From contig CAKKNE010000002.1 in assembly GCA_918797485.1 (NCBI GenBank), positions 1,516,501 to 1,580,500 of the forward strand: DNA of 64,000 bases, given 5' to 3'. A program made the translations under genes and the position numbers. Numbering within the stretch: the stretch's first letter is position 1; the number at the start of each line of letters is the position of its first letter. The notes below the pieces were generated by a model, which saw only the letters and a list, made by a program, of their open reading frames with translations, was not told where the DNA came from and made no database searches. Of the stretch, positions 42,972 to 53,327 are shown one piece after another. This DNA is from Pelagomonas calceolata (lineage: Eukaryota > Sar > Pelagophyceae > Pelagomonadales > Pelagomonadaceae).

Positions 42972-45900
42972 CTACACGCGGAGCCCCGCGATAAACTCGG
43001 CGTCGCGGATTCCTCCGAGGATGGCGCGCGCCGCGTCCGAGTCAGAGGGAATCGCCATGTCGTCGAGGTCCGACTCGTTGAGCGACGGCAGCACCTCGTC
43101 ATCGACGTTCTGTGACAGGAACTTCGTGAATAAGTGCGGGCGTTCGAGCTGCGAGAGGAAGCGTGCGACGAGGGCGTAGCCCGCAGGCGCGCCGCCGACG
43201 AGCGCAATCGCCGCGTCGTCGCGTGTCGCGGCGGCAGGCGCGGCGGCAGCGGGCGGCGGCAGCGGCCGCGCGACACCTAACGCGGCGTACGCACGCGCCA
43301 CCTCCTCGTCGATGGCCAAACGTCGTCTCTCCGCGTCGGCCTCTACGGCCTGTAGCGACGCGGCCACCACCGCGTCGTCGATGACCTCGTCCGGCTCGTC
43401 AGCGACCGCCGGTGCCGAGGCCTCGCGCGCACTCAGCGCCAGAACGGCGCGCAGCTGCTCCTCGTCGTCGCCGTGGCGGCAGCTCTCCGCGCGACTAGCC
43501 GCGAGGGCTCGCTCGAGCTCGTCGTCCTTCGCCGAGGTCTCGGCCAGCGAGGCGGCCAGCGCGCGCTCGAGATCGACATCTTCCGTAGAAAAGACGACGC
43601 CCGCGTGCCGGTCCTCCACGGCCCTCGCCGCGTACGTGAGCGCTCCGCCGCCGATGGTCCAAGCCATGGGCCCGGGCTGCAGCATCGCGAGCGGCGCAGC
43701 CTCGTCGTCCTCGTCGTCGCTATAGTCGGTATCCGAGTCGCCGCCCTTCCTCTCTTCGTGACCATAAATGTCGCGCGCGGACAGGGCCGTCGCGCGCGCC
43801 AGATCCTCCGCCTCCCGCTGGCGCGCGACCGCGTCCGCGAGCTTCACTTCGGCCTCATCCCGCGCCTCCATGGTCGCCACGATCAGCTCCGCGCTTCTCC
43901 GCTCGGCCGCCTCCGCAGCCGCGTCTTCGTCCGCGCGCGCCTTACTTTCATCCAATGCGCGCTGCAGGGCCGCGGCCTCCTCCGCGGCGGCGGCATCTCC
44001 CGCCTCGGCGCTCACGTCGTCGACCGCGCGCCGCTCGTCGATCTCGGGCGCCGGCGCGCGGTCGGCAGCGCCCGTCGCGCGGTCGGAGGCGCCCGGTTCC
44101 GGCAGCACCGACACGGCCGGGAGCGCCGCCGCCTCCGACAGGAGCACGTCCGGTAATGATGGAGCCGGCGCGCCCGGCTCGCGCAGGATGCGGATGTGCC
44201 GCTCCGGCGACCGGTCGTAGGACCGCGTGCCCACGCCGTAGACCTCGCAGACGGCGTGCGCCTTGCGGCGCTCGGCGCGCCGCATCGGCCGGAGGCTGTG
44301 GGCCGTCCTCCTTGAATCGGCCACGAACGCGCCGAGCTCCTTTTCTAATCTCTTCACGCGCCGCGGGTCCTTGCGCGCCCACGTCAGGAGCTCGTCGGAC
44401 CAGAGCTGCGCCGCGGCGTGCTTGAGACCGCCCGCGAAGACGTCGACCTTGCGCTTCGCCGCGGCGAGGTCGTCGAGGACGCGGCCCTCGCGCTCGGGGC
44501 TTCTCGAGGTCTCCGGCTGCGGCACACTCGTGCATTTCGAGTACTCTTTCACGGCCTTGAGCTGCTTTTCCACCGCGGCGCTCGCCGCGCGCCGCGAGGC
44601 CTCGTCCCGCACCGCCAGCTGCTTCATGCGCTTCTCGACGGTGTCTTCCGTCACCTGGAGCTGGTGCCAGATCCCCGCCAGTACCAAGTTCTTGCCCGTT
44701 CCTATCTTCATCCACGGCGGGACCTTGCCGGTCGCCGCCCAGGCCGGGCAGACGAGGCCCCTCCTCAAGGGATTCTTCGCCTTGGCAAGGTCCCGCCCCA
44801 GAGCCTCGAGTTCGCCGGTCGCGCGCAAGTCCAACGCCCGCGCGGCCACGCTGCCCATCGCCACCGCCTCCTTCGAGGCGGCGCCGTAGTGGTCGGCCAG
44901 GACCTTCCACGCAAAGGCGGACTCGGCAACGATCGGCCCGGCCTCCAAAATGAGCCGCAGCGACGAGATTGGGCCGTGCAAGTCCGACGACCGCGCCTCC
45001 GTGGCCCGAGGCGAGAACGCGACCTCTGCCACGCGCGCCGCATTTGCCGCGGCCGCGGCCTGCAGCGCGTCGTCGCCCCGGTCGTCGCGCGCCGCGTACG
45101 TCGCCGGCTCGACCGGATTCACGCGCAAGACGATCTCCCTGGCCGTGCCTTCGGCCACAAGGCAATATATTTTGTCCCCGTCATAGTCTCCGCCGGCCAT
45201 CATGTCCGCGACGGGCCGCGGGCCCTCGGCGGAGAGGACCAAGAGGTTCCGCAAAGACCTACAATCCAGGCCGGCCGGCGGCGCGACCGCCGTTAATTTT
45301 CTGACGTCGCCGGGATGCGTGCACGGCGACCGCCAAACGAGGAGCTTGCCGCGATATTCTCCGCCGGCCACGAGACACTCGCCCTCCTTCAATCCAACCC
45401 ACCGGTCGCAGACGCAGAACGCGAGCCACAGGTGGTCGCACGGGATGCTCATCTTGTTTTTCGCTAACGTCAGCTGTGTGGAAATCAACCAGTGAGTCGG
45501 GTACATCGCGTCGATGGCGTGGAGGTCATGATTGAGCCGTGATGAAGACGCGTTGCGACAATTTGATTTCCACACAGAACGTCACCGCCGCCCTGATCGC
45601 TTTCAGCACGCTCGCTTCTTCGGGCTTGCCGTCGACGCCCAGCGGACCGCGCAGCCGCAAGTCGACGAGGTCCTCCTCGTCGTCGCCCTCGAGCTCGAGC
45701 GACTCGTCCACGACCTGCAGCGCCTTCAAGGCGGTAGAGAGGCGGGCGAGCTGCTCGCCGGTCGCGTCTCCGCTGTAGCCGCCGCCGCTGCCGTCCACGT
45801 CGACAGGCGTCCACATGAGCGTCTTTCTGATGAAGACGCGCAGCAATTCGTGCAGGAGGTGCGCCGCGTCGCCCAACAGGTGCTCCAAGCAGACGAGCAC

Positions 45901-48081
45901 CTGGAGGAACAGCATGTTCCCCTCCTTCTTGATGGACGCGAACTCCTTGACCTCGAGGCGCAGGTCGCCCGACGGCGCCTTGACCATGGACGGCGAGAGC
46001 AGCACGCGGCGCACCGTGGGCCCCATCCGGGGGTCGACGACCAGCATGCCCTTGCTTCCGCCGAACCTAACTTGCATGGCGCCACCGCCATCGCTTTCGT
46101 CGTGGCGCGCCCGCCGCGCGGCGTCGCGCGCCAGCGCCGGCGATATCAGGCCGCAGCCGTCGCTAAAGTTGTGGCCGTCGTGGTAGATGTCGGGCGCAAC
46201 CTCGACCTCGTGGCGCTTGAGGCGCGACGTCGGCAGCGTCGTGGAGAAACTGTTCCCGATGTACTTGCCCCTCTTCGCGTCCGGGACCCCTTCAAAATCG
46301 CCCAGCGACGCGATCAGGGCCGGCACCGAGCGGAACGCCGGATCGCTATCGTCGGGCAGCGGCGCCAGGAACGTCGCGACCGGTTTGGGCCCTTTGTCGT
46401 ATACGTAACAATAGACGCGGCCGCAGCAGCGAATCGGCGCCAGCTCGCCGTCGTCCGTCACGAGACGCTCGACGACGTCTACGTCCTTGAAGCCGAACTG
46501 TACATTGGCCCAACGATCCGAGTGTCTGAGGTTGCGGTGCGTCGCTCGCTTGTACTCCGACGCCAGCTTCAAGGACGTCGGCACGAGCCGGAGCTCGTGC
46601 GCCATCGGGTCGCGAGAGAAGGCCGCCCGGTAGTGCGGCACCGGCCAGCGCGCCGCGACGGAGGCGTCCACGCCGCCCGACCTGTGTGGACATCAACCAG
46701 TGAGTTAGGTTACTTGCGGAGACCTTCGTGAACCTCCACGCCATCGAGCAGACGCAGTGGGGCGTCCGAAATTTGATTTCCACACAGCGCCCGACAAGAG
46801 CTCGTGCTCCCTCCTCCCGACAGTCCGCTCCCAGTCCTTCCTAAACTTTTGGGCCTCGCGCAAGGCCTCGCGCACGGCGCGGCGGAAATCATTCAAGGCG
46901 TCGGCGTCCGTCTTGTTGCCGCGTCGTTGCGCGCAGAGCTCCGCGCGGAGCGTCCGCAGCGGCTCGGCGAGCTCGATCGCAGCTTTCTCCGCCTCGAGCC
47001 GCCCGCTTCCCTCGCGGTTCCACGCGCGCGCGAGGATCGCCACGACGTCCGTCTCGAAGGCGCGGAGCACGTTCTCCACCGCGACCGCGTTCGGCAGGGG
47101 CGTGTTCTCCGAGACCACCGCCTCCGTCTGGAAGGTGAACGGGAAGGGGAGCTCGGCCGCCGCCGCGCGCCGGAACGCGGCCAGCCGTTTCTTGCACGTG
47201 TCGTCGAGGATGCACGCCTCGAGCACGCGGACGCCGTGGGCACCAAGCAGCATCCGGTTCTGGTCCCGCCGGACGAATCGCTCCGCCGCAGCGGTAATCT
47301 TCGACTCCTCGAGTCCCTTCTGGTAGTCTTTGTCGTTCACGTCGTACTTGAGCTGCCTCCACTTCTTCATTTCGAGTTGCTGCTCTTCGGTCGGTTCGAT
47401 CGGGGGCGGCTGCCACACCTCGATCTCCTGCGCGGTCCGGCGCCCGGCGCCGCCGATTGCGAACGGCCGCGAGGTAATGCCCTGGCGCAGGCAGCGTCGG
47501 CAGTCGAACATCGTAACCTGCTGCTCGTTCGCCACTAGCCCGTCCGCGAACAAATGTGCTCCGTTGTCGAAGGGCTCGTCTAGACCCGACGCGGGCCGGC
47601 AATACCCGCAGCTGCTGCAGACGGCTATGGGGGCCGAGAAGACGCCGCTTTGTCGGCACTCCCAGACGGCCATCAAACACCCGTCGGCCCCAACCCAGGG
47701 CTTAATGGGAGGCTGTAACGCGCGCCGTAGCGCTAAAGGAGCCCGGACGTCGTCCACCACTTCAGGCGTCGGCTCGCCCTCGTCTCGCGCGTCCCGTAAC
47801 AATTCTTCCGTATCTACGTTGCGTGGATTCGTGCGGCGGAGCGCGGGGTGCCGCGACGCGGGCTGCGGCGGCCGCGGAGGCAGTGGTGCTGGCGTGTCGT
47901 TCGCGAAAGCACCTCCTGTCCGCTGAGGCGTCGTCCTCGCTTCGGCCTCTTGCCGGGCCGCCTCTTCCTTCGCCTTGACCGCCTCCTTTTTGAGGGCCTC
48001 CGCGTGACAGGCCTCGGCACGCCTTGCTGCGGCCTCGCGCTGAATCTGTGCGCGAAGCGCTTTTTGTCTTTGGCTGGGCAT
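42972..48081 (-). CDS. Eukaryotic RNA-dependent RNA polymerase with UIM-like motifs and SAM-like domain
   Basis: Three exons, 48081-46796, 46681-45586 and 45473-42972 (1286, 1096 and 2502 nt), join to 1627 residues. Exon 1 has a coiled, charged start and CxxC pairs (VCSSCGYC ... DCRRC), possibly zinc-binding. Exon 2 has NFSDGCGLISPALA and MQVRFGGSKGMLVVDPRM, and exon 3 has CTHPGDVRKL and the catalytic MMAGGDYDGDKIYCL. These are the conserved blocks of cellular RDR/QDE-1 polymerases that turn single-stranded RNA into dsRNA for small-RNA silencing. The C-terminal third holds UIM-like helices (DLERALAASLAE; ELERALAASRAE; QLRAVLALSARE) and a SAM-like end (FLSQLERPHLFTKFLSQNV, DDEVLPSLNESDLDDM). 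Both introns are introners. Confidence 0.88.
45474..45577 (-). mobile_element. Introner 4 (104 bp), RdRP intron 2
   Basis: Ends CTGTGTGGAAATCAACCAG and TTTGATTTCCACACAG. Flanks in gene sense are GTGACGTT and CTGACGTT (7 of 8). Intron 45474-45585 joins phase 0. Here the acceptor-side copy has lost the initial G, while the donor copy keeps GT. Confidence 0.9.
46682..46787 (-). mobile_element. Introner 5 (106 bp), RdRP intron 1
   Basis: Ends CTGTGTGGACATCAACCAG and TTTGATTTCCACACAG with a perfect 8-bp duplication, GTCGGGCG on both sides in gene sense. Intron 46682-46795 joins phase 2. It is the cleanest copy in the window and so probably the youngest. Confidence 0.95.
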
Positions 48082-48422
48082 TTTGCTTTAGTTGTCTGCG
48101 ACTCGGGCCACAACGTCTTGCGTAAAGCGACGCGTCCCCGCCGCTCCGAGCACTGGTGCAGAGTCCAGCTCTGCTACGGCAAAAAGCTCGCACGCAGCGA
48201 CGCAGTTACGCGGGGCTCAGTGCTGCAAATAATATATTGACTGCTCTATTATAAGATATGCTGCTGCCCGACAACTGCACAAAGCAGTCGAGTGCTCTCC
48301 GCCTGTGAGAGCTAGCTAGCGGTTGTAAGATACTAGCAAAGCCATCGGAGACGTCCGAGCGCACAAGGTCAACGTGCAAGGCACCTGCTCGCTGGCAAAA
48401 GCTGGCATCGCTGCGAGCCCAC
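48082..48422. other. Divergent promoter region, RdRP and DUF1350 genes
   Basis: 341 bp with one CTAG dyad (48315-48337) and an AT-rich patch around 48227-48255. No coding frame was supported. Confidence 0.5.
48315..48337. promoter_or_regulatory. Recurrent intergenic CTAG dyad motif, copy 6
   Basis: GCTAGCGGT, TGTAAGAT, ACTAGC. It lies 86 bp before the DUF1350 start and 234 bp before the RdRP start. Confidence 0.55.
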
Positions 48423-49373
48423 ATGATTCTCCTGCTGCGCATTTCTCTGCTGGCCTGCGTGGTGACTGGCTTAAGACCACCATGCAGCCACAGGCCGGCA
48501 CTCACACGCGTTGCCAGCTCCAGCACGGACATCGTCGCGAAAGCCATGGGCCCGAACGCCGACCGCGCGATCCAGCTGCTGCGCGAGGCGGCGGATGACT
48601 TGGAACCACGCGAGGCGTACGTCTTCGAGCCGGAGGGGCCGGTGGAGGGCGTCGCGCATTTCATCGGCGGCGCGGCGCTCGGCACGTTTCCCCAAGTGGC
48701 GTATAAGGCGCTGCTGACGCGCGTCGCGCAAAAGTGCGGCGTCGCGGTGGTGGCCACGCCCTTCGACCTCGGCCTCGACCACGACGCCGCCGCGCGGACG
48801 TGTAGGACGGCGTTCCGCGCCGAGGCCGCGCGGTGGCGCGGGCTCCCTCGCTACGGCATCGGCCACTCGCTCGGCGCCAAATTACTCCTCTTGATAGCGT
48901 GCGACGACGCCGACGCGTACGAGAAGCTGGTCCTGCTCGCACCGAACAACTCCGGCGTCGCGGACTCGGCCCGACTCCTCGAGAGGCTCGTCGACGCAGC
49001 GGGCGGCGGCGCTGGTGAGAAGCGGCCGGCCGAGGGCATCGACTGGGGCGGCGTCCTGGGAGCGGCCTTCTCCATGGCCGGTCTGGAAGTCACGCCGCCG
49101 CCGGCGGAGACGTTGGAGCGCGTCGCGCGACTCCGGAGACCCGCGAGAGGCGTTACGTTCGTGCGCTTCGAGGACGACGACGACCTCGACGCGGCCGCAT
49201 CTCTGGGCCCCGTCATGTCTGGCGCGTCGATCGACTGGCTGGATGGTGGACACCTCGCACCGGTCTTCGTCGAGGCCGGGGGCCTACGGCTCGGTGAGGA
49301 GAACCTCGTCGACGGCGTCGCGGACGCGATCGCTCGCGCGCTCGACGCGAGCGCGGTCGGGCTGCTGGAGTAA
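48423..49373 (+). CDS. DUF1350-family alpha/beta hydrolase, probably plastid
   Basis: 316 residues, single exon. The N-terminus MILLLRISLLACVVTGLR is signal-like, as expected for import into a secondary plastid. The core VAHFIGGAALGTFPQVAYKA, VVATPFDLGLDHDAAA, GIGHSLGAKLLLLIA and KLVLLAPNN follows DUF1350, a family shared by cyanobacteria and plastids with an alpha/beta hydrolase fold. The nucleophile elbow is GHSLGAK. The late DGGHLAPVFVE supplies the expected His. The biochemical substrate is unknown. Its stop is 11 bp from the convergent RRM gene. Confidence 0.8.
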   Translation: MILLLRISLLACVVTGLRPPCSHRPALTRVASSSTDIVAKAMGPNADRAIQLLREAADDLEPREAYVFEPEGPVEGVAHFIGGAALGTFPQVAYKALLTRVAQKCGVAVVATPFDLGLDHDAAARTCRTAFRAEAARWRGLPRYGIGHSLGAKLLLLIACDDADAYEKLVLLAPNNSGVADSARLLERLVDAAGGGAGEKRPAEGIDWGGVLGAAFSMAGLEVTPPPAETLERVARLRRPARGVTFVRFEDDDDLDAAASLGPVMSGASIDWLDGGHLAPVFVEAGGLRLGEENLVDGVADAIARALDASAVGLLE

Positions 49374-49384
49374 TTGTGTTGTTG

Positions 49385-50050
49385 TTACCTATCGTGGTCC
49401 TTAGGGTACATGACCCGCCGCTTCTTGAAGTCGAGGTGCGCCTCGGGAACATCATGAGGATAAAGTCGGTTGTTGAGCTGGTCGAAGACGGCGCCGCCGC
49501 CGTCGTCGTCGTGCTCGGCCTGCTTCCCCGTCCGCACCGACCGCGCCACGGTCACGGCCTTGCCCCCGAGCGCGCGGCCCGACCGCTCGAGCGCGCGCTC
49601 GACGGCGCCGACGCCGCCGAACGTCACGATCGCGCACCCGTTGAAGACGCCCCGGTCGCGCACTTTTTTAATCGATTGCAGCACGCCGCAGCCCCGCAGG
49701 AACTGCTGGAGCTCGCTGTCCTTGACCGTCAGCGGGAGACCCGACAAAAACACGGACGTCGGCCGCGCGGCGTCCTCAACCACTACCGTGCGTTTGCGCG
49801 GCGCCTCGTCGGCGGCGCGCGCCTCGGGGTCGTAGTCGGGCCGCATCGACGGGTAGAGCGCGGCCGCGGCGGCGTGCGCGTCTTCTTTAGGCGTGTCGTC
49901 GGCCGGCGCGGGCGGCGGCGGCGGCGGCGGCGGGCCGGGCGGCGGCGGCGGGATCGTTGGTTCCTGCGGCTTTTCTTTTGGCTGCTCTTGCGGCACCTCT
50001 TTGGGCTTCTTGTCCCGCGCCTTGCCCGTGGCTGGGATGCTGAAAAACAT
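49385..50050 (-). CDS. RRM RNA-binding protein with poly-proline N-terminus
   Basis: 221 residues from MFFSIPATGK at 50050. The frame is open 25 codons higher, but that part lacks support. Residues about 15-50 are Lys/Pro-rich with runs of Pro. About 105-180 form one RRM: SVFLSGLPLTVKDSELQQFL (RNP2-like VFLSGL) and GVFNGCAIVTFG (RNP1 position, atypical). The C-terminal tail LDFKKRRVMYPKDHDR is basic. A splicing or mRNA-binding role is inferred from the domain only. Confidence 0.78.
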   Translation of the reverse strand: MFFSIPATGKARDKKPKEVPQEQPKEKPQEPTIPPPPPGPPPPPPPPAPADDTPKEDAHAAAAALYPSMRPDYDPEARAADEAPRKRTVVVEDAARPTSVFLSGLPLTVKDSELQQFLRGCGVLQSIKKVRDRGVFNGCAIVTFGGVGAVERALERSGRALGGKAVTVARSVRTGKQAEHDDDGGGAVFDQLNNRLYPHDVPEAHLDFKKRRVMYPKDHDR

Positions 50051-50381
50051 GGCTGCTGCCTGTCTCGATGTGTGGCAGCGCCGCGCCGCGTAAGCTGCAC
50101 TCGTGCGGTCTGCTTGCTGGATCACAGAAGATCAAATACGTCGAATTAGCTCAGCAGACTCACCGCTGAGGCCTTAAAAGCCGCGCAAAAGATGGGGTGA
50201 GCTAGCGATATACGTGCTAGCCTCAGTCTCATATTAATTTTTGCAGCACAGGTCGGCTAAACAGGCTCTTTCTTTCATTTCGGCATCAATCAAAGATACA
50301 TCTCTATGAATGCTTTGACGCGGTAAACAACTTCGGCTCCTTGGGCACCAATTAAGCACGCTGCACACTGCACACTGAAGC
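50051..50381. other. Intergenic, divergent RRM and nucleotide-sugar transporter genes
   Basis: 331 bp with a CTAG-ended dyad (50201-50221) and a short imperfect CTGCACACTGCACACTGAA repeat at about 50360-50380. Nothing else was seen. Confidence 0.45.
50201..50221. promoter_or_regulatory. Recurrent intergenic CTAG dyad motif, copy 7 (divergent form)
   Basis: GCTAGCGATATACGTGCTAG then C. The outer arms are kept but the TGTAAGA centre is lost. It lies 151 bp upstream of the RRM start. Confidence 0.4.
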
Positions 50382-51599
50382 ATGCTAGGCACCCTGCAGC
50401 AGCGCCATAAAAGGCAGGACGTCGAGCAGCCGCCGCTGAGCCCGAAAAAAACGACAACAACGCCAGCGAACAAGGGCGCGAACGCGTTAGCATTACTAGC
50501 CCTCGTCTTCTTCGCGAGCGCCGCGCCCGTCGCGACGCAATTGGTAAGACGGCCCGACGGCTCGTACCCCTTTGAAGTGGTCGACGTCGTGCTCCGCGCC
50601 GAAATTTTGAAATTGTGCATCGCATCCACTTGCCTCGCGTACGAGCTCCGCGGTCTAGGAGAGACGGAGCGGCGCGAAAGGGCCCCAACGCCAACCACAA
50701 AAGGGCTGCTCCTGACGCTCGCGGTCGGCGCGGGCTACCAAGCCCTCAACATTTTGGGGGGCTTGGCCATGCGCGTCCTCGACGACCCGACGCTCTTCGC
50801 CGTTATTGTTCAATCAAAAGTCGTCTGGACGGGCGTGCTGGGCGTCTACGCCTTTGGTAGGCGGCTTTCGCCCGCGCGCGTCTTCTCCTTGGTACTGGTC
50901 GCTCTTGGTGCGTCCGTCTGCGCGGCGCCCAAACCTGTGTGGAAATCAAATTTCGGGCGCCCCACGCCATCGACGCGACGTGCCTCCGTAGCTGCGTCTC
51001 TCACTGCATGATTTCCACGCAGGCCCAAGCCGAACACTGATGTGGAGAAGGTGCGCACACGAATAACAGGCTGCCTCCTGGCCGGCGGCGCGGCGCTGCT
51101 GTCTGCTATATTAACCGTGGCCTGCGAGGCCGTGGTGAAGCGCGGCCGCGCGTCGCTGCACTGGCAGAACCTGCAGCTGTACGTTGTCGGCATCCTGGTG
51201 ACGGCGTCGACGCTGACGCGGCCACCATCATTGGTGATCTCCTACGCCATGGGCGCCCTGATCGTGCTCGAGGCCTGCAAGGGCCTCGCCATATCGTTGG
51301 TATTGAAGCGCACCGACGCCGTCGTGAAGACGCTCGCTACCACATTATCGATCCCGGGCGTCGCGGTCATGGAGCGCCTCGTCGTGCCGGGCGTCGCGCC
51401 GATGGCGCTGCCCATGCTATTGGGCGGCGGCGCCGTCGTGTTGGCGATCACGGCGTACCACGAGGGCCCCGACGGCCGCGACAAGCCGTTCCTCGCCGCG
51501 GCGCTCGGGCTGACGCTGTTCGGGGCCGCGACGCTTGTGGTCGACGCGGGGTGGCCGCGCCGCGAGCTCTTGGGTTCCGAGTCGCCGCCGCCGGACTAA
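50382..51599 (+). CDS. Nucleotide-sugar transporter (SLC35A-like)
   Basis: Exons 50382-50926 and 51023-51599 join in phase 2 to 373 residues. About ten hydrophobic helices are seen. GYQALNILGGLAMRVLDDPT then VIVQSKVVWTGVLGV matches the conserved SLC35A helix pair, and LHWQNLQLYVVGILVTA matches its WxRNxQL motif. The family exchanges UDP- or CMP-sugars for the nucleoside monophosphate across the Golgi membrane. The exact sugar cannot be read. The intron is an introner with a GC donor (GCCCAAAC). Confidence 0.87.
50935..51022 (+). mobile_element. Introner 6 (88 bp), GC-AG intron
   Basis: Ends CTGTGTGGAAATCAAATTTC and TGATTTCCACGCAG. Flanks GCCCAAAC and GCCCAAGC (7 of 8). Only a GC donor at 50927 keeps frame, so the intron 50927-51022 is GC-AG. 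Confidence 0.9.
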
Positions 51600-51759
51600 A
51601 TTTTGTTTTGAAATTGCTTTGCTTAGAGCTAGACCGCCTAGCCGCGGAGCCGACGGCGGCGGCGCCTCCCTGCGAAACTTGCTGCGAAATTAGCGCCCGA
51701 GGCTCTTACACAAAGGGGGCGCGCGCTCCCGCCGCCAACGCGGGGAGGGGCAGAATCGC

Positions 51760-52797
51760 TCAGAAGCCGCGCTCCGCCATGCACCGCGCCATGCTGCGCT
51801 CGAAGTCCTTCAGGCCCCTATCGGCCGGACGCGGCGCCCACTCCTCGCCCCACCTTCGGGAGCAGACGCAGGACGCCCCATAACTTTCCATGACGCGCTC
51901 CTCCTCGCAGTCGCGCGCGCGGACGACGAAGGGCCGCGCGTGGCGCCGGAAGCGCTTCGAGTCGACCTCGACCCAGTGCTCCCGCCTCTGGTGTCTCCGC
52001 TCGTCGCGCTTGTTCTGCTTCTTGCGCTCCCTCTTCTCGCGCTTCTTCTTGCGCCTCCGTCGCTGGACCGCGCGGCCCTCGCTCGTCACGGACTCGGCCT
52101 CCGACTCTTCTGAGGAGGACGACGCGTCCTCTGATAATTCAGACTCGGAGTCCGAGTCCGAGCCGGCCTCGTCCGACGCGCTATCGTCGTCGTACTTGTC
52201 GTGGCGGTGGCGGAACGTGCGGTAGTCGCGGGCCTTCGCCTTGCGCTCCCGGACGGGTTTCTCGCGCTTCTCCTTTTCGCGACGAGCCCGCTTCTCGCGG
52301 CGCTTCTTCAGTTTTCTATCTTTTTTCTCCTCGACGACCTCCTTCGGAACGGGAGGAGGCGGCTTGACGTAGCCCGACTCGCGGAAGGCCGTGCCAAAAC
52401 AGTAGTTCCCGGGCTGATAATGCGCGGCAAACGCGTCCGGTAATTCCGGTCCTTGATAATTGATGTGGGCCGGGTCGTCGAGCCGCGGGTAGTCCGGTTC
52501 GCGGTCCGTGCTCCCGATGACGTAGCCGCGGCGCCAGAGCGGCGGCTCAGTATCTTCGCAGAGCGGGCACTGGTTGTAGTTCTGATGCGGGGGTTCGATG
52601 ATCTCCTCCCTGCGCTCCTTGCGCTTGCGGCGCCGGCGTCTGTCATCATCGCTGTAGTCGCTGTAGTCGCTGCGGTCGTCGTCGCTGCGGTCGTCGTCGC
52701 GGCGGCGGCGCCGCTCCTTCTTCTTCTTGCGGAGGGGCCGCCGGTCGTCGCGGTCGTCTCTGTTCCTTGGATGGCGCTTGTAGCGGTCGGTACCCAT
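51760..52797 (-). CDS. Highly charged protein of unknown function
   Basis: 345 residues, single exon. Arg/Lys/Asp/Glu-rich blocks at both ends (RRRRRDDDRSDDDRSDYSDY; RRRRKKKREKRERKKQ) surround a less biased centre with CPLCEDTEPPLWRRGYV and HYQPGNYCFGTAFRESGY, and an acidic Ser-rich patch (SDSESELSEDASSSSEESE). It has the composition of nuclear RS-like or nucleolar proteins. A single CPLC pair is not enough to call a zinc finger. No family was recognised. Confidence 0.7.
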   Translation of the reverse strand: MGTDRYKRHPRNRDDRDDRRPLRKKKKERRRRRDDDRSDDDRSDYSDYSDDDRRRRRKRKERREEIIEPPHQNYNQCPLCEDTEPPLWRRGYVIGSTDREPDYPRLDDPAHINYQGPELPDAFAAHYQPGNYCFGTAFRESGYVKPPPPVPKEVVEEKKDRKLKKRREKRARREKEKREKPVRERKAKARDYRTFRHRHDKYDDDSASDEAGSDSDSESELSEDASSSSEESEAESVTSEGRAVQRRRRKKKREKRERKKQNKRDERRHQRREHWVEVDSKRFRRHARPFVVRARDCEEERVMESYGASCVCSRRWGEEWAPRPADRGLKDFERSMARCMAERGF

Positions 52798-53327
52798 GGT
52801 CCGTGGCGTCCCGGCCGCGCGTCGCGCGGCGTCGAGGGCGTGGCGGTCTGTTGAGGCTTTGCGCAGCGCGCGTATGCGGCGCGAGCGAAGGGCTGCCCCT
52901 CGTGGAGTGCCGGTGTCCGCTTTAGGCCTGCCTTACGTGCTGCGAGGCCGTGCTGCTGGCGCGTCGGCCGCGCGCGCAGGCTGATCTGCTCTCCGGCGTT
53001 GCAAGCACAGCGCCAGGCACACTGGAGAGGGGAAGTGCACTTCCCCCAAACGTCCGACGCGGCCCGTGGACTTATGTGCTTCCCTATAGGTGATACTGGG
53101 AATGGTCCAACTCTACTCTAGAGTCCTTAAGGCCTAGCCATATGCCATGCAAGCTTTTCAGCCACCTTGCTCCGAGCACGCGAAAGCGATCGCTGTAGCT
53201 GCCATTGCTGCTCACAACTCGTCACGCAAGGGCCTCGCGCCGAACTTGCCAGCGCTCTGTTTGCCAGAGCACTGGCATTGCACACGTTGAGATTGCTGCA
53301 CCACACAGCATTTGTCAGTTTTAGACG
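52798..53327. other. Intergenic, with an 18-bp perfect palindrome
   Basis: 530 bp between divergent genes, presumed to hold both promoters. The palindrome GGGGAAGTGCACTTCCCC lies at 53029-53046. No gene or CTAG dyad was recognised. Confidence 0.5.
53029..53046. promoter_or_regulatory. Perfect 18-bp palindrome
   Basis: GGGGAAGTGCACTTCCCC reads the same on both strands. It is 282 bp upstream of the MFS start and 232 bp upstream of the charged-protein start. It could be a dimeric transcription-factor site; this is inference only. Confidence 0.35.

Noticed and set aside
43948-45165. 405-codon minus-strand frame in the RdRP gene
   Set aside because: It is a shifted-frame shadow of the RdRP exon; the true frame carries the DYDGDK block and the UIM-like repeats.
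46682-46787. Reading the introner as the MITE of a transposon with its own coding capacity here
   Set aside because: None of the fifteen copies (52-210 bp) encodes a transposase; all are non-autonomous and any autonomous partner must be elsewhere.
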